Below are positions 53,154 to 61,295 of a stretch of DNA of 64,000 bases, piece after piece. The DNA lies in assembly GCF_030505195.1 (NCBI RefSeq), contig NZ_CP129672.1, positions 3,940,501 through 4,004,500 of the forward strand, written 5' to 3'. The notes beneath the pieces are model-generated. The model was given only the letters and a program-made list of their open reading frames with translations, made no database searches and had not been told where the DNA came from. The stretch comes from Comamonas testosteroni (GTDB lineage: Bacteria > Pseudomonadota > Gammaproteobacteria > Burkholderiales > Burkholderiaceae_C). The translations under genes were made by a program, and so were the position numbers. Position 1 is the first letter of the stretch, and each line of letters begins with the position of its first letter.

Positions 53154-53864
53154 ATGCTGTTTGATTTCAGCGGAAAGCATGCGCTCGTTTCTGGAGGAAC
53201 GAGCGGGATCGGTCTGGCCATCGCACAGGCACTATGTAGTGCCGGATGCACTGTCACCAGCGCAGGTCTACTAAGTGATGTTCCTGACAGCAACGAAGAT
53301 CTCAAGTTTGTGGAGATGGATGTCACAAATAGCGGCTCCATCGATCGGGTGGTGAGTACCTGCCGAAAGCTCGACATTGTGATCAACGCTGCTGGCGTCA
53401 TTCGCCGAGGGGAAGAGCATGATCCGACAGTGTTCCAGCGGGTCATCGACATCAACCTAAACGGATCGATGCGGGTGGCTGCCTCGGCGCGGTATCACCT
53501 TTCTCAAAGCGGTGGGTGCCTTGTCAACATCGCGTCGATGCTTAGCTTCTTTGGTGGCGGGCTGGTTCCGGCGTATAGCGCAAGCAAAGGTGGGGTTGCA
53601 CAGTTAACTAAGAGCCTGGCTATTGCATGGGCCAGTGACGGCGTGCGCGTGAACGCAGTAGCTCCGGGCTGGATTGCGACGCCTTTGACCAAAGGTCTGC
53701 AGGAGGATCCCCAGCGAAGTGCATCACTCCTTCAGCGCACTCCTTTAGGACGCTGGGGGGAACCCAATGACATCACTGGTCCTGTGATGTTCCTTTGTTC
53801 GAGTGCAGCTTCGTTCGTCACGGGTGCTGTGCTGCCTGTAGATGGCGGCTATCTGGTCGCCTGA
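53154..53864 (+). CDS. Short-chain dehydrogenase/reductase
   Basis: 236 residues, 10 bases after the dioxygenase stop. Cofactor motif GGTSGIGLAIAQAL (TGxxxGxG-like, residues ~13-26), NAAGVIRRGEEHD (NNAG-like), catalytic Ser in NIASMLSFFGGG and the Y-x3-K motif YSASKGG (~residue 143). C-terminal GAVLPVDGGYLV is typical of the family. It would oxidise an alcohol or reduce a ketone made by the neighbouring enzymes. Confidence 0.92.
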   Translation: MLFDFSGKHALVSGGTSGIGLAIAQALCSAGCTVTSAGLLSDVPDSNEDLKFVEMDVTNSGSIDRVVSTCRKLDIVINAAGVIRRGEEHDPTVFQRVIDINLNGSMRVAASARYHLSQSGGCLVNIASMLSFFGGGLVPAYSASKGGVAQLTKSLAIAWASDGVRVNAVAPGWIATPLTKGLQEDPQRSASLLQRTPLGRWGEPNDITGPVMFLCSSAASFVTGAVLPVDGGYLVA

Positions 53865-53886
53865 GCGGTACCAACGAAAGATCAAG

Positions 53887-54450
53887 ATGAATGAGAACAC
53901 TTTGAAAACAGAAGGCGATCGTCCGTCGCGAGCTGGAGGTCTAGACATGTCGCGCATGCCATATCAGCTGCCCCTCCCGAAGGAGGTTTCCCAAGACATC
54001 GTTGTTAGCCCTGTGATTCCTGACGACGAGCGAGTCTGGGTTCCGCAAATGGAGAACGTCTGGTTTCGCCCGCTTTGCCTCAACACCGTGCAGGGCTACT
54101 GGGTGAATCTCTTACGAGTTCGCAAGTCGGGCGTGCTTAGCCGACATCGCCATCCAGCTCCTGTGCATGGGGTGGTTCTACGCGGTTCCTGGCACTACCT
54201 TGAGCACGACTGGAAAGCCACCGAAGGCTCCTACGTCTTTGAGCCTCCAGGCGAGACCCATACGCTGGTGGTGCCTGAGAACGTGCCCGAGATGATCACA
54301 ATGTTCCACATTACCGGCGCAATGATCTATGTCGATCCTTACGGCCGACAGACAGGCTACGAGGACGTGTTCACGAAGATCGAGATGTGCCGAGCGCACT
54401 ACACCAAAACCGGGCTTGGCGGCGACTACGTCGACCAGTTCATTTGCTGA
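53887..54450 (+). CDS. Cupin-type dioxygenase (2,4'-dihydroxyacetophenone dioxygenase-like)
   Basis: 187 residues from the ATG at 53887 (MNENTLKTEGDRPS); the longer frame from 53842 overlaps the SDR gene and is rejected. Cupin motif 1: LSRHRHPAPVHGVVLRGSWHY with His pairs (~residue 80-90); motif 2: VFEPPGETHTLVV. These histidines would bind a metal, usually iron. Related enzymes cleave C-C bonds of hydroxyaryl ketones or diketones. Fits a ketone product of the SDR. Confidence 0.82.
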   Translation: MNENTLKTEGDRPSRAGGLDMSRMPYQLPLPKEVSQDIVVSPVIPDDERVWVPQMENVWFRPLCLNTVQGYWVNLLRVRKSGVLSRHRHPAPVHGVVLRGSWHYLEHDWKATEGSYVFEPPGETHTLVVPENVPEMITMFHITGAMIYVDPYGRQTGYEDVFTKIEMCRAHYTKTGLGGDYVDQFIC

Positions 54451-54491
54451 GGCTTTTTACCTCACTGATTATTCAAAAAAGGAGACAAATC

Positions 54492-55460
54492 ATGAACCAA
54501 CTCCAACGTCGCTCCTTCCTTGCGGCATTGGCTCTTTCATCGTCTTCATTTGCTACGACCGCAGCCGCATCTGAATACCCGGGTCGGACCATCGAACTGG
54601 TAGTTCCATTTCAAGCTGGAGGAGGCACTGACGCGGTAGCTCGTTCATTCTCCGTTGCAGCCCAGAGGAGTTTTCCCAAGGGCATTGTTGTTATCAACAA
54701 AGCAGGGGCCAGCGGAGGGATCGGATGGAATTACATGATGAACGCCAAGCCAGACGGTTATACGCTTGGGGTAGTGACGGTCGAAATGGTGATCCTGCCT
54801 CACCTGAACCTCTTCAACCGCAACTATTCGGACGTAACCCCCATAGCTCAGCTAAATGCTGATCCTGCTTCGATTGTTGTTCGAACTGATTCGCCATACA
54901 AAACACTCGACGACTTCATTGCGGCTGCGCGCAAGGAGCCCGGAAAGTTTTCTATGGGCACTGCAGGGAATGGATCGATCTATGACATTGCTGCTGCGGC
55001 CTTTGAAGAAAAGACTGGCCTTCAGTTCAATCGCATTCCCTACCAGGGCGCAGCGCCCTCGATCCTTTCGCTTCTGAGCAGTCAAATCGATGCAGTCACA
55101 GCCAGTCCGGGAGAAGTGGCGACTTATGTTGCTGCTGGTAAGCTTCGAATTCTTGGCGTGATGGCGGAGAAGCGCCTCAGTGAGTTCAAGGACGTTCCGA
55201 CCATGAAGGAGAAGAACATCGACGTTGTCATTGGGACTTGGAGGGGCATCATGGGTCCAAAGGGACTTCCTCCGCATGTTGTTCGGATGCTCAAGACTTC
55301 GGTTGCCGAGATCGTCAAGGATCCGGAGTTCCAGACGACTTTGAAGAAGCTCAATCTTGGCTTCGTCTATGCCGACGATGAAGGCTTCAAGACGGTGATG
55401 GAGCGTGACAATGAAATCTTCAGAAAACTAATTCCGCGACTCAAGATCGCTACCAACTGA
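54492..55460 (+). CDS. Bug/TctC family periplasmic solute-binding protein 6
   Basis: 322 residues from the ATG at 54492 (MNQLQRRSFLAAL) with AAAAAAGGAGACAAATC upstream. Signal QRRSFLAALALSSSSFATTA, then YPGRTIELVVPFQAGGGTDAVAR, INKAGASGGIGW and KPDGYTLGV. Its stop codon TGA at 55458 is also the first triplet of an IS3-type end (TGAATCGCACCGGG), like the GntR gene at 49236. Probably binds the substrate of the dioxygenase cluster. Confidence 0.9.
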   Translation: MNQLQRRSFLAALALSSSSFATTAAASEYPGRTIELVVPFQAGGGTDAVARSFSVAAQRSFPKGIVVINKAGASGGIGWNYMMNAKPDGYTLGVVTVEMVILPHLNLFNRNYSDVTPIAQLNADPASIVVRTDSPYKTLDDFIAAARKEPGKFSMGTAGNGSIYDIAAAAFEEKTGLQFNRIPYQGAAPSILSLLSSQIDAVTASPGEVATYVAAGKLRILGVMAEKRLSEFKDVPTMKEKNIDVVIGTWRGIMGPKGLPPHVVRMLKTSVAEIVKDPEFQTTLKKLNLGFVYADDEGFKTVMERDNEIFRKLIPRLKIATN

Positions 55461-55716
55461 ATCGCACCGGGTTTGGTGGAGGCTAGTTTGTTGAAGTGCA
55501 GGCGTTAGCCTGCACGGTATTGGCAACTTGCCGCCATTGAAGAGTTCATCGAGACAGTTGATTCATATATTCGTTGGTATAACGAAAAACGAATCAAGAT
55601 CTCCCTGGGTGGCCTCAGTCCCATCGAGTATCGGGAGAGCCTTGGGCTTGCAGCGTAAAACCAGTCTAAGTTTTTATCCGCACCCCCAGTGGGTCACTTC
55701 TGGGTGGAAATCAACA
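55458..55716 (+). mobile_element. IS3 remnants: outer end plus C-terminal transposase piece
   Basis: An IS3-type end (TGAATCGCACCGGG) at 55458, then from ~55515 the last ~48 codons of a fused-type IS3 transposase (WQLAAIEEFIETVDSYIRW, KISLGGLSPIEYRESLG) ending at 55658. It is followed by GTGGGTCACTTCTGGGTGG and the terminal ATCAACA at 55710-55716. The last part is a close relative of the right end at 48613-48675. Confidence 0.82.
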
Positions 55717-56662
55717 CGCAAAACTTCAGGAACTGACGGTGATGCCCAAATCGACGCAGATTCCCTGCCTCGGCAAGGATGGTCAATGCATTGATGGGCC
55801 CAACGCCTGGCAAGGACATCAGATGGTTGTAGTCGGCCTCGTTCGCGAGAAGGTCCTGCACCTGCTGTTCGAGCTGACGGCGTAGCTCATTGAGCTGCTG
55901 GTAGTGACGCAGCGTGAATCGGAACATCTGTACGGCAACGCTTTGTGGATCATGCGGTAGTGCTCCCGAGTCTGCACATGCCTCCCAGATCTCAGTGAGC
56001 TTAGCTACGCGATGCACGCGGCGCCCCACCAAGGCAGAGGCCCGCTCGATGAATTCCTGGCACGTGTGCTGCCGCACATGCACTGGAGTGGGGAACTCGA
56101 TCATGAACTTCACCCACCACTCGTTGCGGGTGCTGCTCCAGTATTTATGCATCTCAGGGAAGTACAGAGGAACGTGGTGATTGATGATTGCGTGCTGCAC
56201 CTTGGTTCTAGCGCGGCTGATCTGGTAGTAGGTCTTCGATAGCTCCTGGATGTCGTGATGACCGGCCAGCATGGGGTCGACATACTGCTGAACCCGTCCC
56301 TGCTTGAGCATCTCCAGAATGACGGCGGCATCCTTCGGATCATTCTTGTCCCAGGAGTTGTACATGGCTTCGCGGAACCGGGACTGGGCCACGGAAGAGA
56401 TCGAGACAACGTCGAAGCCCGCTGTGAGCAACCGATGTGCGATCGGGCGGTGATAGTCCCCCGTGGGCTCCAGGGCCACGCGACAGCGACCGCCAAGGCT
56501 ATGCAGGAAGTCAACCAGGCGCTGCATGTCTGCGGCACTGTTGGTCATGCGAAAACGGTACCGCTGAGCCGATGAAGTCTCGATAAGAACGGCATTGCAG
56601 TAGCGGGCTACATCGATTGCAACCCAGTGCATTGGGGAGATAAGTAGGTTCGTGTCAGCCAT
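55717..56662 (-). pseudogene. IS110-family transposase, C-terminally truncated
   Basis: About 315 codons on the minus strand from 56662 (MADTNLLISPMHWVAIDVAR). DEDD motifs: AIDVARYCNAV, RVALEPTGDYHRP and WDKNDPKDAAVI. The C-terminal Tnp_20 domain starts (SLPGVGPINALTILAEAG) but ends at FLKFC, where the IS3 end at 55716 begins; the last residues (VLISTQK) are read from the IS. The serine-containing C-terminus is lost, so it should be inactive. Confidence 0.85.
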
Positions 56663-56740
56663 GGCATGGGGCTCCTTCGGCAGTTAGCAGTCCAAAGGAT
56701 GCTTGCTGCCGAAAGTGGCTGACAACTACTATGCATTTAC

Positions 56741-57040
56741 TACGGACCGGAGTTCGTCAGCCAAGCCATCTTGGAGTGGATCGCGCAGGCTGGCATCGCC
56801 ACCGTACTCAACGATCCTGGCAAGCCGTGGCAGAACGGCACCGATGAAAGCTTCAATGGCAAATTCCGTGATGAATGTCTATCCGTCGAGTGGTTCCGCT
56901 CGCGTCGTGAGGCCGTCGTCCTGATAGAAGCCTGACGCAATCACTACAACGAGGTGCGTCCGCACAGTAGCCTGCAATACTTAACCCCGGTAGAGTTCAA
57001 ACGCGAACTCCGCCAGAAACTGCAACCCGCCGTCTTCTAG
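56741..57040 (+). pseudogene. IS3-family orfB C-terminal fragment with internal stop
   Basis: 100 codons beginning YGPEFVSQAILEWIAQAG, with the catalytic Glu in GTDESFNGKFRDECL. A TGA at 56933-56935 replaces the tryptophan expected in IEAWRNHYNEVRPH, then the frame continues to LQPAVF at 57040. Different subgroup from the other IS3 pieces here. Confidence 0.82.
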
Positions 57041-57055
57041 GAAAAACTGTCTCGA

Positions 57056-58069
57056 CTAAGATGTTCAGTCCCACAGTGAGATGGTGCGGATGAAGTCTAA
57101 AGCGGCTTGGATCTTTTTCCCACGCCTCGCACATCGCACGGAATGGTGTCTTCTACCTGAGCGCTCTCAAGTGTTTGCCGAAGTTGTAGCTTTGAACAAA
57201 TGCCTGGACATGCTTCCGTAGCTGCTCCAGGCCCTCGTACTCATACGCCTTGATCGTGGATTCCTTGATGGTCCGGTTCATGCGCTCGACCATGCCATTA
57301 GTCCAAGGGTGGTACGGCTTGGTATGTCGTTTCTCGATTCCATTGAACTTGCAGATGCGCTCGAAGATGTGACCGATGCATGTGTCGGTGACGCCGCCTC
57401 TGAAGCGTTCTTGCCCTGTGAAGGCCATGCCGTTGTCCGTCAGAACGGTATGTATGCGGTACGGGAAGGCCACGAGCACCTCCCGGAGGAACTGCGCTGC
57501 GTTGGCTTTCGTGGCCCTGTCAAAGAACGCGACATGCGTGAATTTTGTGACGCGGTCTATGGCGACAAACATGTGCTGTTTTCCGCTGGAGATCTTCATT
57601 TCGGCGCTGTCGATGTGAACGAAGCCGAGCGTCGTTCCGTGCCTTCGTTGCAGGTGTGTTGCGGGCTGTCGGCTGACTCCATGACGCTGCAGGCATCGAT
57701 GCAAGGCGCTGCGGCTGAGCTTGGGCGCCGTCTCCAAGAGTTGCCCCATGAGATCGTCAAGCGATAGATGCCCTTGCTTTCGTAACGCAATTGCCAGGTG
57801 TTCTTGCTCTTGAGAAAGATGCTGGCTTGCTCTGCCCCGAGGACCCATGGGCTCATCGAGCACCGAGGTGCGCGCACGCCACTTGGCCACGGTCTTGGGG
57901 TTGATGCCGTAGAGCTTCGCCAAGGACCGATGGGAGCCGGTCGCTAGCTGGAGCTCTGCGCGGATACGCGGCGTTGTGCGGGCGCTGCCATGCAGGCGGA
58001 TTGCCATAGTGCTTTCTCCTGTTCCAGGCTGAAGAATGCACCATGACTTCCTGGGACCGTACATCTTAG
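57056..58069 (-). mobile_element. IS481-family insertion sequence, about 1010 bp
   Basis: Inverted repeats CTAAGATGTTCAGTCCCA (57056) and CTAAGATGTACGGTCCCA (reverse complement, ending 58069). No target duplication is visible. It cuts an IS3 remnant on its right (58070-58505). Confidence 0.82.
57153..58007 (-). CDS. IS481-family transposase, probably ended early by a nonsense codon
   Basis: 284 residues from the ATG at 58007 (MAIRLHGSARTTPRI). HTH in the first 60 residues; integrase core with D in VHIDSAEMKISS, D in VLTDNGMAFTG and E in HPWTNGMVERMNRTIKE. The frame stops at TAG (57153) after NFGKHLRALR, but homologous-looking sequence continues in frame (KTPFRAMCEAWEKDPSRF, then HPHHLTVGLN). 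Loss of ~30 C-terminal residues may impair it. Confidence 0.8.
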   Translation of the reverse strand: MAIRLHGSARTTPRIRAELQLATGSHRSLAKLYGINPKTVAKWRARTSVLDEPMGPRGRASQHLSQEQEHLAIALRKQGHLSLDDLMGQLLETAPKLSRSALHRCLQRHGVSRQPATHLQRRHGTTLGFVHIDSAEMKISSGKQHMFVAIDRVTKFTHVAFFDRATKANAAQFLREVLVAFPYRIHTVLTDNGMAFTGQERFRGGVTDTCIGHIFERICKFNGIEKRHTKPYHPWTNGMVERMNRTIKESTIKAYEYEGLEQLRKHVQAFVQSYNFGKHLRALR

Positions 58070-58505
58070 GCATGGCATGGCGATTTGCGCTGGTAATACA
58101 CAGAGCCTTGGCTGATGCACATCAACTGCGCTTGACGGGTGAGCGACAGGTCATGGCTGCGGTCAATCATCGACTGTCGCTGAGCAATCCAGCTTTGCTC
58201 CGCGCACCGTGCAAAAAATCCTTCTCCAAGGTGAGTTGCCCTATCTTGGCATACAGCTCTTTGAGGTTCATCACAGGTGCTGTAGGTGCCAGCGCTGGGC
58301 CAAACACGTCTGCAGCTCGCGTCAACAGCAGTCGTTTCCAGTCCGCTATCCGGCTGGGATGGACTTCATACTGCGGAGCTCGCTCAGCAACAGTGCGCTC
58401 TCCGCACACAGCCTCCAAGACTACCTTGGCTTTGAAGGCGGCGCTGTGCTTGCGTCTCGATTTGATGCTTATAGACCTCTTCAGGTGCGGTCTGCTGCGA
58501 GGCCA
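58070..58505 (-). pseudogene. IS3-family orfA and start of orfB, truncated by IS481
   Basis: Minus strand. Starts MASQQTAPEEVYK at 58505, shifts frame, then IKSRRKHSAAFKAKVVLEAV, VHPSRIADWKRLLLTRAADV and LYAKIGQLTLEKDFL. An orfB start follows (MIDRSHDLSLTRQAQLMCI) and ends where the IS481 begins. Confidence 0.8.
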
Positions 58506-58595
58506 TTTTTACGGGAAGAGATCTCGCTTAGGGATGCACTGCACGAATCCACGCCTGATGTGCTTGCAAGGGCCTGAAGCCCAGACAATACAAAC

Positions 58596-59217
58596 ATGAA
58601 GCAAAGCAGCCTGGGCCTGAGCAACACCGTCAAGCGCACGCGCAAGCGGGAATTCCTCGATGCGGTGGAACTGGTGGTTCCCTGGGCTGAACTGGTCGCG
58701 TTGATAGAACCCTACGCCCCCGAGAGCGGACGGCGGGGCGAGCAGCCCTTTACGGTGCAGACGCTGCTGCGCATCCACTTTATGCAACAGTGGTCCAAGC
58801 TCAGCGACCCGGCCATGGAGGAAGCCCTGCATGATGAACCAGCCTTCCGTGACTTCGCGGGTCTGTCCCACTGGGATGGGCTCATCCCCAGCGAATCGCG
58901 CATCCTGCGCTTCAGGCACCTGCTGGAGCGCCACAAGCTGGCCGAACAAATCCTGGCCACCGTGAATGCGCTGCTGCAAGCCAAGGGATTGCAATTGAAG
59001 GCGGGCACCGTGGTGGATGCCACGCTGATTGCGGCGCCGAGTTCGACCAAGAACAAGAGCGGCGAGCGCGACCCCGAGATGCACCAGAGCAAGAAGGGCA
59101 ACCAGTGGTACTTCGGCATGAAGGCCCACATTGCAGTGGATGCGGACTCGGGCCTGGTGCATACGGTACGAGGCACCAGTGGCAACGTGAACGACATTGT
59201 CGAAGCCAATAGCGTTT
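58596..59217 (+). pseudogene. IS5-family transposase (other subgroup), C-terminally truncated
   Basis: About 207 codons from 58596 (MKQSSLGLSNTVKRTRKR). It includes the DUF772-type region (PFTVQTLLRIHFMQQWSKLS), the first Asp in AGTVVDATLIAAPSSTKN and GNQWYFGMKAHIAVDADSG. After GNVNDIVEANS the sequence changes and the frame runs on to 59333 as unrelated residues. The second Asp and the Glu are missing. Confidence 0.85.
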
Positions 59218-59313
59218 GGAGGATTTCCATCGATGCGGGAGATGCGGGTCCACCAACGAAAAATGCCAGTGAGCTCTTGGCTGACTGGCATCGGGTGTGG
59301 GCCGGTTCCGGTT

Positions 59314-60288
59314 TTATTCCGGTTTTAGGTTAGCCAGCTTGGCCGCTGCGATGACCCGGCTATTTTCAGATGCGAGCTTTGCCGCCAACTCGACAGGACC
59401 TCCAGCAATGGAGTCGACTCCTGCTTTTTCCAGCTTGCTCTTGACCTCGGGATCGTTGACAGCTTTCTTGACCGAATCGCTGATCCTGTTCCTATAGGCC
59501 TCGGGCGTTCCTTTCTTGGCCAGCATGACCACGGTAAAGCCAAAGTCAAAGTTCTTGGCGTACTCGGAAATGGCAGGGATGTCCGGATTGGCCTTGCTGC
59601 GAGCCAAGGTGTTGGTCGCCAGTATCCTGGCCTTGCCGCTTTGGACGAAGCCCATCAGGGTCGGGGGAGAGGCGAATGTGATGTCGACCTGGTTGCCGAT
59701 CAGTGCCGGAATGGAGGCGGAGCTACCCTTGAACGGGACATGCCTGACATCGATACCCAGCGAATAGGCCATGGCCTCTGCCGTCAGGTGGTGGATGGAG
59801 CCGATTCCGGAAGACCCGTAATTCAACTCGCCGGGATGCTCTTTCGCATATTGAATGAAATCCTTCATGTTCTTGAACGGGGCGGAAGAGTTCGTTACCA
59901 GCAGCAGAGGGGCCACACCGACCAGGGAAACGGGATCCAGATCTTTCTGGGCATCGTACTTGAGGTTCTTGATGATGATCGGAGAAACTGCCAGTAGGGG
60001 GCCGTCCGTCATCAGGAGGGTATGACCATCAGCAGGGTATTGCTTGATTGCCGTGACGGCAACTCCGCCGCCGCCGCCGGGCTTGTTTTCGACAATGACC
60101 GGTTGCTTGAGGTCTGCCTGCATTTTCTCGGCCAGAACCCGGGCCACGGTGTCCGGTAGCCCCCCGGGAGCGTAGGGTACGACCAGCTTTACGGGCTTGT
60201 TCGGGAAATCGCTATCAGCATATGCAAAGATTGACAACGCCTGGAGGGCAATTGCCGCCGATATTTTCAAGAAAATTCCTCTTGTCAT
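59314..60288 (-). CDS. Bug/TctC family periplasmic solute-binding protein 7 (phthalate cluster)
   Basis: 324 residues from the ATG at 60288 (MTRGIFLKISAAIAL), with AGGAGACATGTC directly upstream. Signal peptide to about FAYADS, then FPNKPVKLVVPYAPGGLPDTVAR, ENKPGGGGGVAV and PADGHTLLMT. Its promoter region carries the TTAGA-CG-TCTAA palindrome shared with ophA1 and the permease gene, so it may bind phthalate or a related acid. Confidence 0.9.
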   Translation of the reverse strand: MTRGIFLKISAAIALQALSIFAYADSDFPNKPVKLVVPYAPGGLPDTVARVLAEKMQADLKQPVIVENKPGGGGGVAVTAIKQYPADGHTLLMTDGPLLAVSPIIIKNLKYDAQKDLDPVSLVGVAPLLLVTNSSAPFKNMKDFIQYAKEHPGELNYGSSGIGSIHHLTAEAMAYSLGIDVRHVPFKGSSASIPALIGNQVDITFASPPTLMGFVQSGKARILATNTLARSKANPDIPAISEYAKNFDFGFTVVMLAKKGTPEAYRNRISDSVKKAVNDPEVKSKLEKAGVDSIAGGPVELAAKLASENSRVIAAAKLANLKPE

Positions 60289-60697
60289 GACATGTCTCCT
60301 GCTTTTTATGATTTCTCGCGGCACCGACGCCATCTGCTCATGTACCGGCATTAAGATGTCCGCACAATACATGTGGCTGGGGCGAAAGCTCCGTGATGGG
60401 CGGCATCCTGTTTAAAAATGACATGCACATTTGCTGTCCAGCAGCAACGCATGCGGGCGAGGCAGATTGATGCGAAGTCAGGCTTGGCCACCTTTTTTAG
60501 ATAGTGGAGGCAACTGCTTCTCTTCATTAGCATGCCTCACCTATATTTTATTAGACGTCTAAAATTATTATTAGAGGGCTAGCATGATTTTTGGTCGGGA
60601 GTATCCCTAGCCTCTGGGAGCATGGATCCCGCGTTTGGGTGGGGATGTCTGGGTCTTGGCTTGGGGAGGGATGTCTCGGATGTCCCCTGGAGCACTG
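60289..60697. other. Intergenic region upstream of the Bug gene
   Basis: About 410 bases with the palindrome at 60551-60562; AT-rich between 60530 and 60590, consistent with a promoter. No gene seen. Confidence 0.5.
60551..60562. promoter_or_regulatory. Palindrome TTAGA-CG-TCTAA
   Basis: Perfect 12-bp palindrome 260 bases upstream of the Bug start. The NTAGA-NN-TCTAN pattern recurs at 62303, 62406 and 62421. Confidence 0.65.
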
Positions 60698-61198
60698 TCA
60701 AAGCTTACGTCGCAGCACGATGGGCTTGCCGCCCATATTCAGCTTGGTCATCCAGGCGGCCAGTGCGGAGTCCAGATAGTCTGCATGACCTGGGAACCAC
60801 TGGAAGAGGGCCATGCCGATATCCTGGACTACGTCGGCGCCGGCTTGTCCTTGTGCAACAGCTTCCTTGACCTCGCGGACCGACTTCAGCACTGCCGCAT
60901 GCTCGTCGAGATGGCAGTCCCGAGGAGGGAAGTTCGTGGTGCGCATCCATTCATCTTCCTGCTCGAAATGGCTGATGGCATGCTGCTCGAACTCTTCGAT
61001 GGCCTGGGCTGCATTCTTCTCCGTGCAGGTCACCAGTTTCAGCGCAGTCGCGTAGAACTCCTCATGCACATTATCCATGGGCGTAAATCCCAGCAAGCGA
61101 GCATCGGTCCAGGCGAGACTGTTGTCGTCGACCGGTGTGGGCGCACTGGCATCCCGAGCCCTGGGGGCTGAGGTAGAAGTCTGCTCATTCATGTTCAA
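60698..61198 (-). CDS. Bacteriohemerythrin-domain protein
   Basis: 166 residues. All seven iron ligands of hemerythrin are present: His45, His77 and Glu81 (HFEQE), His96 and His100 (HLDEH), His138 and Asp143 (HADYLD). The first ~28 residues are a low-complexity tail. Hemerythrins bind O2 at a diiron site; beside a dioxygenase reductase it might deliver O2 to the ring-hydroxylating enzyme or act as an oxygen sensor, which is inference. It starts 98 bases after the ophA1 stop. Confidence 0.9.
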   Translation of the reverse strand: MNMNEQTSTSAPRARDASAPTPVDDNSLAWTDARLLGFTPMDNVHEEFYATALKLVTCTEKNAAQAIEEFEQHAISHFEQEDEWMRTTNFPPRDCHLDEHAAVLKSVREVKEAVAQGQAGADVVQDIGMALFQWFPGHADYLDSALAAWMTKLNMGGKPIVLRRKL

Positions 61199-61295
61199 TG
61201 TCCCTTGTTATGTTGGTATGCCAATGCTTGGCCGTGCCAACCGGAGTGTCTGTTCCGGCAACGGTGCGGGTAGGACCGTCATCAGCGATGCCGGC

